From Burkholderiaceae bacterium (GTDB lineage: Bacteria > Pseudomonadota > Gammaproteobacteria > Burkholderiales > Burkholderiaceae_C), in the NCBI GenBank assembly GCA_022072045.1, contig JAJVIL010000094.1, positions 1-35,611 on the forward strand: a DNA stretch of 35,611 bases, written 5' to 3'. Numbering within the stretch: position 1 is the first letter of the stretch; every line of letters starts with the position of its first letter. The notes beneath the pieces were generated by a model. It searched no databases, was not told the DNA's origin, and saw only the letters and a program-made list of their open reading frames with translations. Of the stretch, positions 1 to 10,233 are shown one piece after another. The position numbers and the translations under genes were made by a program.

Positions 1-63
1 CACGCGCTGACGCCAGGCACGGGCCCGGTCGCACGAAAGCCGCGGTCGCTTCCCAGGCTTGCC

Positions 64-85
64 TGCGTGCCGCAGCCGGCACGCA
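64..85. terminator. Inverted repeat just downstream of cobT, possible terminator
   Basis: TGCGTGCCG-CAGC-CGGCACGCA perfect 9-bp stem; no evident T-run on the cobT strand. Confidence 0.3.
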
Positions 86-90
86 CAGGC

Positions 91-1185
91 TCAGGGCGTG
101 CCGCCGTCGGGCTCGACGGGGCCGAAGTCGGCGGCTTGCGTCGTGACGCCGGACGGTCTCGACGGCCCCGGGTCCTCGCCCTCGGCCACCTCGGTCAGCA
201 GCGCCGCGGCGCACTTGACCAGCGGCCAGGCCAGTGCGGCACCGGTGCCGTCGGTGCTCTCCATGCCCAGCTCGAGCAGCGCGGAGGCGCGAAACAGGTT
301 GAGCGCTTGATCGAGCCCGCGGTGGCTGTGGCTGCGGCAGAACACGCAGTAGTCGGTGGCCGGCGTGGCGATGCGCGAGGCCACCAGCAGCGCCGCGCAG
401 GCGGCCATGCCGTCGATCATGATCAGGTGGCGCTTGCTGGCGGCCACCAGCAGCACGCCGACCATCACCGCGACCTCGAAGCCGCCGAACGCGGCCAGCA
501 CCTCGACCGGATCGGTCACGTCGCGGTGCTTGGCCTGCGCCGCCTGCACGATCTGCATCAGGTGGTTCAGCAGATCGGCGTTCATCGCCGGGCCGCTGAC
601 GATCAGGTCGCGCACCGGCGTGTCGGTGAGGCGCGACAGCACCAGCGCCGCGCTCTCGTGCGCGCCGACGCCGATGCCCGCCACGGCCACCAGGTTGCCG
701 CGCAGCGTGTCGCCGATCTCCATGCCGGCGCGGATCGCCGCATGCGCCTGATCGACCGCCATCGCCAGACCGACGCGCGAATTGCGCGTGCCGTGCGCGA
801 TCTTGCGGCGGATCAGGCGGTCGTGCGGCGCCACCATCTCGGCGACGCCGCAATCGACCACCGACAGCTCGAGCCCCTGGATGCGCGCGAACACCGAGAC
901 CGGAAGCTGGCCGGTGAGCAGCTGTGCCACCTGCTCGTGCGTCTGCCGGTGCTGCGGCGTCGGCAGACCGTCGACCGCGAGCCCGTGGTCGGCAGCGAAG
1001 ATCACCAGCTGCGGGTCGCGAAAGCGCGGCTTGAGCGTGTTCTGCATCAAACCGAGCCGGATCGCCAGCGGCTCCAGCTCGCCCAGGCTGCCGGTGGACT
1101 CGGCGCGCCGCTGCAGCTTGTCCTTCAGCGCGCTCTCCAGCAGCGGCTTGGAGGTGGGGGCGATCAGCGAGCGCTCGGCCGACAT
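91..1185 (-). CDS. cobT: Nicotinate-nucleotide--dimethylbenzimidazole phosphoribosyltransferase (CobT)
   Basis: 364 aa ORF with CobT-like sequence (LVIFAADHGLAVDGL, GNLVAVAGIGVGAHESAALV, DPVEVLAAFGGFEVAVMVG, RSHSHRGLDQAL). Confidence 0.93.
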   Translation of the reverse strand: MSAERSLIAPTSKPLLESALKDKLQRRAESTGSLGELEPLAIRLGLMQNTLKPRFRDPQLVIFAADHGLAVDGLPTPQHRQTHEQVAQLLTGQLPVSVFARIQGLELSVVDCGVAEMVAPHDRLIRRKIAHGTRNSRVGLAMAVDQAHAAIRAGMEIGDTLRGNLVAVAGIGVGAHESAALVLSRLTDTPVRDLIVSGPAMNADLLNHLMQIVQAAQAKHRDVTDPVEVLAAFGGFEVAVMVGVLLVAASKRHLIMIDGMAACAALLVASRIATPATDYCVFCRSHSHRGLDQALNLFRASALLELGMESTDGTGAALAWPLVKCAAALLTEVAEGEDPGPSRPSGVTTQAADFGPVEPDGGTP

Positions 1186-1231
1186 GACGCGTGAGTGTAC
1201 GTACCGAAACCGGCGCCGGCGAGTGGGACCG

Positions 1232-2776
1232 TCAGCGCAGGAACAACGCGTACACCGGGTTGCGAGTCTCCTCGGTATACGGATAGGCCAGCGTGGCGAG
1301 GAACTCGTCGAACGCGGCGCGGTCGCTCGCCGGCACCTGGATGCCGACCAGGATGCGGCCGTAGTCGGCGCCCTGGTTGCGGTAGTGGAACAGGCTGATG
1401 TTCCACCCCGGGTGCATCGCCGACAGAAAGCGCATCAGCGCCCCAGGGCGCTCGGGGAAGACGAAGCTCAGCAGCCGCTCGTGCCGCGCCAGCTCGGAGT
1501 GGCCGCCGACCATGTGGCGCACGTGCTCCTTGGCCAGCTCGTCGTCGGTGAGGTCGAGGGTCGGAAAACCGTGGCGCTCGAACAGCCGCGCGATGCGCTG
1601 CGCCTCGTCGCGGCGCGCGATCGCGATGCCGACGAACACGTGGGCGAGGTGCTCGTCGGAGATGCGGTAGTTGAACTCGGTGACCGCGCGCGGCCCGATC
1701 AGCTCGCAGAACTGCCTGAACGAGCCGCGCCGCTCGGGGATCGTCACCGCGAACAGCGCCTCGCGCTGCTCGCCGAACTCGGCGCGCTCGGCGACGAAGC
1801 GCAGGCGGTCGAAGTTCATGTTGGCGCCGCAGGTAACGGTGGCGAGCGTCTGCCCCTTGATCTTGCGCTTGGCCACGTACTGCTTGATGCCCGCCACGCC
1901 GAGCGCGCCGGCCGGTTCGAGCACGGTGCGCGTATCCTGGAACACGTCCTTGATCGCGGCGCACACCTCGTCGGTGTCGACGTGAACGAACTCGTCGACC
2001 CATTGCCGCGCCAGGCGGAACGTCTCCTCGCCCACCAGCTTGACCGCGGTGCCGTCGGAGAACAGCCCCACCTCGGCCAGCTCGACGCGTTTGCCGGCGC
2101 GCACCGAGCGCGCCATCGCGTCGGAGTCGCGCATCTGCACGCCGACGATGCGCACGTCGGGGCGCACCGATTTCAGGTACGCCGCCACGCCGGAGATCAG
2201 CCCGCCGCCGCCGACCGCGATGAACACCGCGTGCAGCGGCCCCTGGTGCTGGCGCGCGATCTCCATGCCGATCGTGCCCTGGCCAGCGATCACGTCGGGG
2301 TCGTCGAACGGGTGCACGAAGCTCAGGCGCTCCCTGCGCTGCAGCTTGAGCGCGTGCTCGTAGGCGTCGGAATAGCTGTCGCCGTGCAGCACCACCTCGC
2401 CGCCGAGCGCCTGCACGGCGTCGACTTTCACGCGTGGCGTGGTGACCGGCATCACCACCACCGCACGGCAGCCCAGGCGTCGTGCCGCCAGCGCGACCCC
2501 CTGCGCGTGGTTGCCGGCCGACGAGCAGATCACGCCGCGCGCCAGTTGCGCGGGGCTCAGGTGCGCCATCTTGTTGTAGGCGCCGCGCAGCTTGAAGCTG
2601 AACACGCTCTGCTGGTCTTCGCGCTTGAGCAGCACGTGGTTGCCCAGGCGCCTCGACAGCGCGCGCGCGTGATCGAGCGGTGTCTCGCGCGCCACGTCGT
2701 AGACGCGCGCCGTCAGGATGCGCTGCAGGTAATCTTCGCGGCTGCCCGCAGGCGGCTTGCGCTGGTTGCGGGCCAT
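1232..2776 (-). CDS. ilvA: Threonine ammonia-lyase, biosynthetic (PLP domain plus C-terminal ACT-like domains)
   Basis: 514 aa ORF; KREDQQSVFSFKLRGAYNKM PLP-lysine region, SAGNHAQGVALAA, GGGGLISGVAAYLK, C-terminal ERPGALMRFL regulatory domain. Confidence 0.96.
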   Translation of the reverse strand: MARNQRKPPAGSREDYLQRILTARVYDVARETPLDHARALSRRLGNHVLLKREDQQSVFSFKLRGAYNKMAHLSPAQLARGVICSSAGNHAQGVALAARRLGCRAVVVMPVTTPRVKVDAVQALGGEVVLHGDSYSDAYEHALKLQRRERLSFVHPFDDPDVIAGQGTIGMEIARQHQGPLHAVFIAVGGGGLISGVAAYLKSVRPDVRIVGVQMRDSDAMARSVRAGKRVELAEVGLFSDGTAVKLVGEETFRLARQWVDEFVHVDTDEVCAAIKDVFQDTRTVLEPAGALGVAGIKQYVAKRKIKGQTLATVTCGANMNFDRLRFVAERAEFGEQREALFAVTIPERRGSFRQFCELIGPRAVTEFNYRISDEHLAHVFVGIAIARRDEAQRIARLFERHGFPTLDLTDDELAKEHVRHMVGGHSELARHERLLSFVFPERPGALMRFLSAMHPGWNISLFHYRNQGADYGRILVGIQVPASDRAAFDEFLATLAYPYTEETRNPVYALFLR

Positions 2777-2914
2777 CGTGGGTTGAGGGTCTCTGGCGGC
2801 GCCGCATCATATGCGAGCGGGCAGGCGCCCGTTTCGGGACAATCCGCGGCATGCGACGTGTGTCTGCGCGGCGGCGCATGCAAGATCGCGAATGCAAACG
2901 CGGGAGCAGCGGCG

Positions 2915-3337
2915 ATGGATTGCACGGTGCATTGGGTACCCGACGGTGGCATGGCGTTCATGGCCGAGACCGGCAGCGGGCATGTGCTGGCGATGGACGG
3001 TTCCGCCGACGGCGGCGGGCGCAACCTGGCGCCGCGGCCGATGGAAACGGTGCTCGCCGGCACCGGCGGCTGCACCGCCTACGACGTGGTCACGATCCTG
3101 CGGCGCGGCCGCCACGACGTGCGCGGGTGCAGCGTGAAGCTGCAGGCCGAGCGCGCCGCCGCCGACCCCAAGGTGTTCACGCGCATCCACATGCACTTCG
3201 TGGTCGCGGGGCGCGGGCTCGACCCCGATGCAGTGGCGCGCGCCGTCGCGCTGTCGCACGAAAAATACTGCTCGGCCAGCGCGATGCTCGCCAAGACGGC
3301 ACAGATCAGCACCAGCTACGAAGTCGTCGCCGAGTAA
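2915..3337 (+). CDS. OsmC/Ohr family protein (YhfA-like)
   Basis: 140 aa from ATG 2915 (end of the longer 782..3337 ORF): MDCTVHW...RPMETVLAGTGGCTAYDVVTIL...LSHEKYCSASAMLAKTAQISTSYEV; conserved OsmC Cys motifs. Confidence 0.88.
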   Translation: MDCTVHWVPDGGMAFMAETGSGHVLAMDGSADGGGRNLAPRPMETVLAGTGGCTAYDVVTILRRGRHDVRGCSVKLQAERAAADPKVFTRIHMHFVVAGRGLDPDAVARAVALSHEKYCSASAMLAKTAQISTSYEVVAE

Positions 3338-3347
3338 GGCGCGCGCC

Positions 3348-3965
3348 TCAGACGTAGTACGCGGTGCCCGTCATCACGCGCGCGGCCAGTCGCATCGCGA
3401 GCCTGATCGGCGCCGGCAGTTCGGCGCCGCCGGCGGCGCGCGCCGACTCGGCGTGCTGCGCTTCGTCGACCTTCATCTGCTTGACGATCGCACGCGACGC
3501 GGCGTCGGCCTCGGGCAGGCGATCGAGGTGACCGGCCAGGTGCTGCTCGACCTGGCGCTCGGTCTCGAGCACGAAGCCCAGGCTCCAGCGGTCGCCGGCC
3601 AGCGCCGCGGCGAGGCCGATGCCGAATGCGCCTGCGTACCACAGCGGGTTCAGCCAGCTCGTGCGTGCGCCCAGTTCCGCCAACCGGCGCTCGGTCCACG
3701 CGAGGTGATCGACTTCCTCGGTGGCCGCGCGCTGCATCTGCTGGCGCACCTGCGGCGACCGTGCGGCGAGCGCCTGCGCCTGATACATCGCCTGCGCGCA
3801 CACCTCGCCGACGTGATCGACCCGGATCAGGGCGCCCGAGAGTCTGCGCTCGCGCGCCGTGAGGGTTGCCACTTCGGCGCTCGGGTGCGCCCGAGCGGCG
3901 TGCGAGCCGCCGCTCAAGGTGCGCAGCGTCTGGTCGGCTGCGGCGATCCAATCGTCGAGGGGCAT
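3348..3965 (-). CDS. coq7: 3-demethoxyubiquinol 3-hydroxylase (Coq7 family di-iron protein)
   Basis: [17 protein letters not shown]...[21 protein letters not shown]...[15 protein letters not shown]...[16 protein letters not shown]/ExxH di-iron motifs. Start placed at internal Met of the 4031 ORF. Confidence 0.93.
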   Translation of the reverse strand: MPLDDWIAAADQTLRTLSGGSHAARAHPSAEVATLTARERRLSGALIRVDHVGEVCAQAMYQAQALAARSPQVRQQMQRAATEEVDHLAWTERRLAELGARTSWLNPLWYAGAFGIGLAAALAGDRWSLGFVLETERQVEQHLAGHLDRLPEADAASRAIVKQMKVDEAQHAESARAAGGAELPAPIRLAMRLAARVMTGTAYYV

Positions 3966-4055
3966 CGTTCGCAGAGCATATTGTGGAATCTGGGCGGGTT
4001 TTCCCAGGGGCGGCTGGCCGTGTGGGTACAAGGCTGTGCCACAAGTGTTTCCCGT

Positions 4056-4070
4056 TGTTGTCAGACAACA
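4056..4070. promoter_or_regulatory. Perfect 7-1-7 palindrome TGTTGTCAGACAACA; candidate GntR/FCD-type operator upstream of porin
   Basis: Core TTGTCAGACAA fits the GntR FadR-subfamily consensus TNGTNNNACNA; lies in the coq7-porin divergent intergenic region. Confidence 0.4.
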
Positions 4071-4221
4071 TCGGAGCGCTGTTTACGAGCCAAGTCTTTG
4101 CATCGGCGTGGTCGCTCTGGTGCAATAGCCGCCAGCTTCCGCTGAGGAGGTTGGCCTGATTGGTCTTCGCCCAATTCGGCGCGGCGGCTATCCATGGAAT
4201 CAGGGCCTCTCATTCAAACCT

Positions 4222-4226
4222 AGGAG
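4222..4226 (+). promoter_or_regulatory. Ribosome binding site for porin
   Basis: AGGAG upstream of ATG 4236. Confidence 0.6.
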
Positions 4227-4235
4227 ATCATTGCA

Positions 4236-5249
4236 ATGAAGAAAACTCTGCTAGCCCTCGCAGTGCTCGGCGCCTATGCCGGCGTGGCGTCGGCGCAGTC
4301 GTCGGTGACGATCTGGGGCGTGGTCGACCTCAGCATCAACCAGATCAAGAACGGCGACGCCAAGACCACCTCGATGCAAAGCAACCAGTTGAACAGCAAC
4401 CGGTTGGGCTTCCGCGGCACCGAAGATCTGGGCGGCGGACTGAGCGCGGGCTTCCACCTCGAAGGCGCGATGAGCAACCAGGACGGCAACGCCGGCGGCC
4501 TGACCTTCCAGCGCCGCTCGACGGTCAGCCTGATCAGCCAGCAAGGCGGTGAAATCCGCCTCGGCCGCGACTATGACCCGTCGTTCTGGAACCTGGTGTT
4601 CTTCGACGTCTACGGCGCCAACGGCATCGGCCAGGGTCTGAACCTGATTACCACGCTCGGCAGCGGTGCTTCCACGCTGGCTCGTACCAACAACAGCATC
4701 GGCTACATCCTGCCGGGCAACCTCGGCGGCATCTATGGCCAGGCGCAGTATGCGCTGGGTCAGGGCAACAACAACAACAAGTACTGGGGCGCGCGCGTCG
4801 GCTACGCTTCCGGCCCGATCGATGTGGCGTTCGGCTACGGCCAGACCGAGACGAACAACCCCGACAAGTTCAAGATCATGAACATCGGTGCGTCGTACAA
4901 CCTCGGTGTGGCCAAGATCCTCGGCCTGTACAACCAGAACAAGAACGGGGCGCTGAAGGAGAACTTCTACGAATTGAGCGTCAGCGTGCCGATGGGCCAA
5001 GGCGAGTTCAAGGCCGGCTACGCCAACGTGAAGGAGAAGGGCCTTCCCGCCGGTGTCGATGCCGACGCGAATCAGTGGGCCCTGCAGTACATCTACAACA
5101 TGTCCAAGCGCACCGCCCTCTACGGTGGCTACTCGCAACTCGACAACGACGCGGCTTCGGCACGTTCGATCCTGGGTGGTACGGCCCAGTCGAATCTGGC
5201 GGGCCACAAGTCCAGCGGCTTCAACGTCGGCGTGCGTCACTCGTTCTGA
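4236..5249 (+). CDS. Gram-negative (Burkholderiales-type) outer membrane porin
   Basis: Signal peptide MKKTLLALAVLGAYAGVASAQ, SSVTIWGVVDLSI, SRLGFRGTEDLGGGLSAGFHLE-type motif, C-terminal beta-signal GFNVGVRHSF. Confidence 0.96.
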   Translation: MKKTLLALAVLGAYAGVASAQSSVTIWGVVDLSINQIKNGDAKTTSMQSNQLNSNRLGFRGTEDLGGGLSAGFHLEGAMSNQDGNAGGLTFQRRSTVSLISQQGGEIRLGRDYDPSFWNLVFFDVYGANGIGQGLNLITTLGSGASTLARTNNSIGYILPGNLGGIYGQAQYALGQGNNNNKYWGARVGYASGPIDVAFGYGQTETNNPDKFKIMNIGASYNLGVAKILGLYNQNKNGALKENFYELSVSVPMGQGEFKAGYANVKEKGLPAGVDADANQWALQYIYNMSKRTALYGGYSQLDNDAASARSILGGTAQSNLAGHKSSGFNVGVRHSF

Positions 5250-5275
5250 CGCGACCAGAGCTGAAGTCTGTTTGC

Positions 5276-5300
5276 AAGCCGCCCTTCGGGGCGGCTTTTT
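5276..5300 (+). terminator. Rho-independent terminator after porin
   Basis: AAGCCGCCC-TTCG-GGGCGGCTT perfect 9-bp stem with TTCG tetraloop followed by a T-run. Confidence 0.93.
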
Positions 5301-5304
5301 CGTG

Positions 5305-6033
5305 ATGGCATCGAGAAGCGATTCGGCGCATCGGCGCCCGCTGCGCGACGGCGTGACGCGGCGTTCGGTGCTGTCCGCTGCGGCCGCGCTGGGCGGCTGT
5401 GCCAGCCGACTCGAGCGCCCAACGGGCGCAGCCGGATGGGATGCCGTGCCCCTGCCCGGCAAACGCCAAACCGTCTACACGCGCCGCGAGCACGAAGGCC
5501 GGCCCGCCTGGCACGCGAGTTCGCAGCGCTCGGCCAGCGTCTGGCGCAGGCGCGTCAGTACCGCCGTGACACGCAGCACGCACGCCGAGTTCGCGTGGTG
5601 GGTCGGCGCGACGATCGCCGGTGCAAACCTGAGCCGCGCCGAAGCGGCCGATTCGCCGGTGCGCGTGGCCTTTGCCTTCGACGGCGACATGACACGCCTG
5701 TCGATGCGCAACCGCCTGCAGCTCCAGCTGGCCGAGGCGCTCACCGGCGAGGCGCCGCCGTTCGCGACGCTGATGTACGTATGGGACAACCACGCCGCCG
5801 TCGAATCGGTGGTGCACGGTGCGCGCAACGACCGTGTGCGCAACCTGGTGCTCGAAAGCGGCGACACGCATCTGCGCCGCTGGCGCGACTACCGCCGCAA
5901 CCTGTTCGAAGATTTTCGGCGCGCGTTCGGCGAATCGCCGGGCAGGCTGACGGCGATCGCTTTGATGACCGACACCGACAACACCGGTGGCACGGCCGAA
6001 GCCTGGTACGGCGACGTGGCATTGAAGGGCTGA
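5305..6033 (+). CDS. DUF3047-like protein with candidate Tat/lipoprotein signal
   Basis: TRRSVLSAAAALGGCAS (twin Arg plus lipobox-like LGGC) and C-terminal FATLMYVWDN...RNLVLESG...LTAIALMTDTDNTGGTAEAWYGDVAL. Alternative in-frame GTG start at 5353. Confidence 0.75.
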   Translation: MASRSDSAHRRPLRDGVTRRSVLSAAAALGGCASRLERPTGAAGWDAVPLPGKRQTVYTRREHEGRPAWHASSQRSASVWRRRVSTAVTRSTHAEFAWWVGATIAGANLSRAEAADSPVRVAFAFDGDMTRLSMRNRLQLQLAEALTGEAPPFATLMYVWDNHAAVESVVHGARNDRVRNLVLESGDTHLRRWRDYRRNLFEDFRRAFGESPGRLTAIALMTDTDNTGGTAEAWYGDVALKG

Positions 6034-6097
6034 TGATCCGCGGCCCTGGCTTCCCCGGGTTGCGAGCGGTGCGCGCTTGCAGCGATCATGCGCGCGC

Positions 6098-7078
6098 ATG
6101 CTAGCGTTCGTTCTGCGCCGACTGATCCAGGCCGTGGTGGTGATGCTCACGGTGGCGTTCATCGCCTTCATGCTGTTCCAGTACGTGGGCGATCCGGTGA
6201 CCAACCTGCTGGGGCAGGACGCCACCGTCGAGCAGCGCCAGCAACTGCGCGCCGACCTCGGGCTCGACCAGCCGTTCGTCGTGCAGTTCGCGCGCTTCGT
6301 CGGCAACGCGGTGCAAGGCGAGTTCGGGCTCAGCCTGCGCCAGGGTCGCAGGGTGTCGGCGCTGATCGTCGAGCGCTTCCCGGCCACCATCGAGTTGGCG
6401 GTGTCGGCGGCAGTGATCGCGCTCGTGATGGGCGTGCCGCTCGGGGTCTACACCGCGCTGCGCCGCGGCAGCTTCGGCTCGCAGTTGTGGATGACGCTGT
6501 CGCTGGTGGGCGTGTCGCTGCCGACGTTCCTGATCGGCATCCTGCTGATCCTGCTGTTCGCCGTGGTCTTCAAGCTGCTGCCGAGCTTCGGCCGCGGCGA
6601 CGTGGTGAGCCTCGGCGGCTGGACCACCGGCCTGCTCACGGTCGACGGCTGGAAGCATCTGGTGCTGCCGGCGATCACGCTGTCGGTGTTCCAGCTCGCG
6701 CTGATCCTGCGGCTGGTGCGCGCCGAGATGCTCGAAGTGCTGCGCACCGACTACATCAAGTTCGCGCGCGCGCGCGGGCTGAGCGACCGTGCGGTCTACT
6801 TCGGTCACGCGCTGAAGAACACCTTGGTGCCGGTGATCACGATCACCGGGCTGCAACTGGGGCAGTTGATCGCCTTCGCGATCATCACCGAGACGGTGTT
6901 CCAGTGGCCCGGCATGGGGCTGCTGTTCATCCAGGCGGTGCAGTTCGCCGACATTCCGGTGATGGCGGCGTATCTGTGCCTGATCGCGGCGATCTTCGTG
7001 GTGATCAATCTGTCGGTCGACCTGCTGTACTTTGCCGTCGACCCGCGGCTGCGCATCGAGCGCCAGGCGGCGCACTGA
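6098..7078 (+). CDS. dppB: ABC transporter permease, DppB/OppB family
   Basis: MLAFVLRRLIQAVVVMLTVAFIAFMLFQYVGDPV..., EAA-type loop YIKFARARGLSDRAVYFGHALKNTLVPVITITGLQ. Confidence 0.92.
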   Translation: MLAFVLRRLIQAVVVMLTVAFIAFMLFQYVGDPVTNLLGQDATVEQRQQLRADLGLDQPFVVQFARFVGNAVQGEFGLSLRQGRRVSALIVERFPATIELAVSAAVIALVMGVPLGVYTALRRGSFGSQLWMTLSLVGVSLPTFLIGILLILLFAVVFKLLPSFGRGDVVSLGGWTTGLLTVDGWKHLVLPAITLSVFQLALILRLVRAEMLEVLRTDYIKFARARGLSDRAVYFGHALKNTLVPVITITGLQLGQLIAFAIITETVFQWPGMGLLFIQAVQFADIPVMAAYLCLIAAIFVVINLSVDLLYFAVDPRLRIERQAAH

Positions 7079-7173
7079 AGCATGAGCCTTCCCAGCGCGC
7101 CCGGACAGACCGTCGCCGTGCATCGCACGCGGGCCGCGCGATTGAGCGCGGCGTGGCCACTCCGGAGGCGCTC

Positions 7174-7215
7174 GCTCCCCCTCGGGGGGAACGCGCGTAG
7201 CGCAAAGGGGGCGCG
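7174..7215. repeat. GC-rich dispersed palindromic repeat, copy A
   Basis: GCTCCCCCTCGGGGGGAACGCGCGTAGCGCAAAGGGGGCGC immediately before ATG 7216; related copy at 9175..9214. Confidence 0.6.
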
Positions 7216-8154
7216 ATGAGCACCGTGCTGACGACGCCCGGCAGGCCGGGCCGCTGGGCGCGCTGGGTCGACAGCGACCTCTGGTACAGCTTCCGCCATT
7301 CGCCGACCGCGATCGTGGCATCGCTGATCGCGCTCGCGTGCGTGGTGGCCGCGGTGTTCGCGCACTGGATCGCGCCGCACGACCCGTTCGACCTGGCGAC
7401 GCTCGATCTGCTCGACGCGCGCTTGCCGCCGGCGTGGGTCGAAGGCGGCAGCGCGAAGTACCTGTTCGGCACCGACGATCAGGGGCGCGACATCCTGTCG
7501 GCGCTGATGTACGGCTCGCGCATCTCGCTAGTGGTCGGCCTGGCGTCGGTGGTGCTGTCGGTGCTGATCGGCGTGGCGCTCGGGCTGCTGGCGGGCTTCG
7601 CCGGCGGCGCGGTCGACACCTTCATCATGCGCGTGTGCGACGTGATGCTGTCGTTCCCGGCGATTCTGGTGGCGCTGCTGATCGACGGCGCCGGTCGCGC
7701 GCTGTTTCCCAACGCGACCGAGGTGCTGGCGTTCTCGGTGCTGGTGATCGCGATCGCGCTGACCGGCTGGGTGCAATACGCGCGCACGGTGCGCGGCTCG
7801 ACGATGGTCGAGCGCAACAAGGAGTACGTGCAGGCGGCGCGCGTGATCGGCGTGGCGCCGCTGCGCGTGATGTTCCGCCACGTGTTCCCCAACGTGCTGG
7901 GGCCGGTGCTCGTGCTGGCCACGATCCAGATCGCCGGCGCCATCATCACCGAGGCGACGCTGAGCTTTCTCGGCGTCGGCGTGCCGCCGACGTCGCCGTC
8001 GCTGGGCACGCTGATCCGCGTCGGGCAGGACTTCCTGTTCTCCGGCGAGTGGTGGATCACGGTGTTCCCGGGGCTGATGCTGGTGCTGATCGCGCTGTCG
8101 GTGAACCTGCTGGGCGACTGGTTGCGCGATGCGCTCAACCCGCGCCTGCGTTGA
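7216..8154 (+). CDS. dppC: ABC transporter permease, DppC/OppC family
   Basis: YLFGTDDQGRDILSALMYGSRISLVVGLASV..., EYVQAARVIGVAPLRVMFRHVFPNVLGPVLV, EATLSFLGVGVPPTSPSLG. Confidence 0.94.
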   Translation: MSTVLTTPGRPGRWARWVDSDLWYSFRHSPTAIVASLIALACVVAAVFAHWIAPHDPFDLATLDLLDARLPPAWVEGGSAKYLFGTDDQGRDILSALMYGSRISLVVGLASVVLSVLIGVALGLLAGFAGGAVDTFIMRVCDVMLSFPAILVALLIDGAGRALFPNATEVLAFSVLVIAIALTGWVQYARTVRGSTMVERNKEYVQAARVIGVAPLRVMFRHVFPNVLGPVLVLATIQIAGAIITEATLSFLGVGVPPTSPSLGTLIRVGQDFLFSGEWWITVFPGLMLVLIALSVNLLGDWLRDALNPRLR

Positions 8155-8172
8155 GCGCGCGGCGCGCTGGCT

Positions 8173-9143
8173 ATGCGACCCCTGCTCGAAGTGAACCGCC
8201 TGCGGGTGGAGTTCCCCACCCGTCGCGGCACGCTGGTGGCGCTCGACGACGTGTCGTTCTCGATCGCGCCGGGCGAGATCCTGGGCGTGGTCGGCGAGTC
8301 GGGTGCGGGCAAGTCGCTCACCGGGGCGTCGATCATCGGCCTGCTCGAGCCGCCGGGGCGCATCGCCGGTGGCGAGATCCGCCTTGACGGCGAGCGCATC
8401 GACAACCTGCCGCCCGAGCGCATGCGCGCGGTGCGCGGGCGGCGGATCGGCGCCATCTTCCAGGACCCGCTGACCTCGCTGAACCCGCTGTACACCGTGG
8501 GCCGGCAACTGGTCGAGACGATCCGGGCGCACCTGCCCGATGATTCGGCGCAGGCGCGCGCGCGCGCCATCGCGCTGCTGAAGGAAACCGGCATCCCGGC
8601 GGCCGAAGAGCGCTTCGACCACTACCCGCACCAGTTTTCCGGCGGCATGCGCCAGCGCGTGGTGATCGCGCTGGCGCTGGCGGCCGAACCCAAGCTGATC
8701 GTCGCCGACGAACCGACCACGGCGCTCGACGTGTCGATCCAGGCGCAGATCATCGCGCTGCTGAAGCGGCTGACCAAGCAGCACGGCGCGGCGGTGATGC
8801 TGGTGACGCACGACATGGGCGTGATCGCCGAGGCGAGCGACCGCGTGGCGGTGATGTACGCCGGACGCATCGTCGAGGTGGGCCCGGTGCAGCAGGTGAT
8901 CCACCAGCCTGCGCATCCGTACTCGGCGGGGCTGATGGGCTCGATCCCGTCGATGGACGCCACGCACGAGCGCCTTCTGCAGATCGACGGCGCGATGCCG
9001 CGGCTGAACGCCATTCCGGAGGGCTGCGCGTTCCATCCGCGCTGCCCGCAGGTCTTCGACCGCTGCCGTCGCGACCGGCCCGACCTGATGCCGGGGCCGG
9101 CCACCGAGGCCGCCTGCTGGCTGGTCGGCGGCAGGGGGGCGCC

Positions 9144-9147
<4 letters not shown>
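8173..9147 (+). CDS. dppD: Peptide/nickel ABC transporter ATP-binding protein, DppD family
   Basis: Walker A GESGAGKS, signature [17 protein letters not shown], Walker [14 protein letters not shown]-terminal [14 protein letters not shown] oligopeptide-ABC motif. Confidence 0.95.
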
Positions 9148-10223
<1,076 letters not shown>

Positions 10224-10233
10224 TACCGCAGCG

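Noticed and set aside
1-90. Possible cobalamin riboswitch or cobS start next to cobT
   Set aside because: I could not identify B12-box elements or a convincing CobS N-terminus in 90 nt; only a short inverted repeat is visible.
67-1194. Long ORF antisense to cobT (375 aa)
   Set aside because: Low-complexity R/A/H/Q-rich translation typical of antisense frames in high-GC genes; cobT on the minus strand is clearly the real gene.
1164-2897. 577 aa minus-strand ORF overlapping ilvA in another frame
   Set aside because: Arg/Ala-rich shadow frame; ilvA in 1232..2776 has clear homology motifs.
782-2914. N-terminal part of the 851 aa plus-strand ORF ending in the OsmC-like domain
   Set aside because: Antisense to ilvA with shadow-frame composition; only the last 140 aa (from 2915) look like a real protein.
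4733-4790. aacaacaacaacaag short repeat in the porin gene
   Set aside because: Encodes an Asn-rich extracellular-loop segment (GNNNNK), unremarkable for porins; too short to be a phase-variable tract.
6760-6785. GCGCGCGCGCG dinucleotide runs (e.g. in dppB and dppD)
   Set aside because: In conserved coding sequence encoding Arg/Ala; expected in high-GC DNA.
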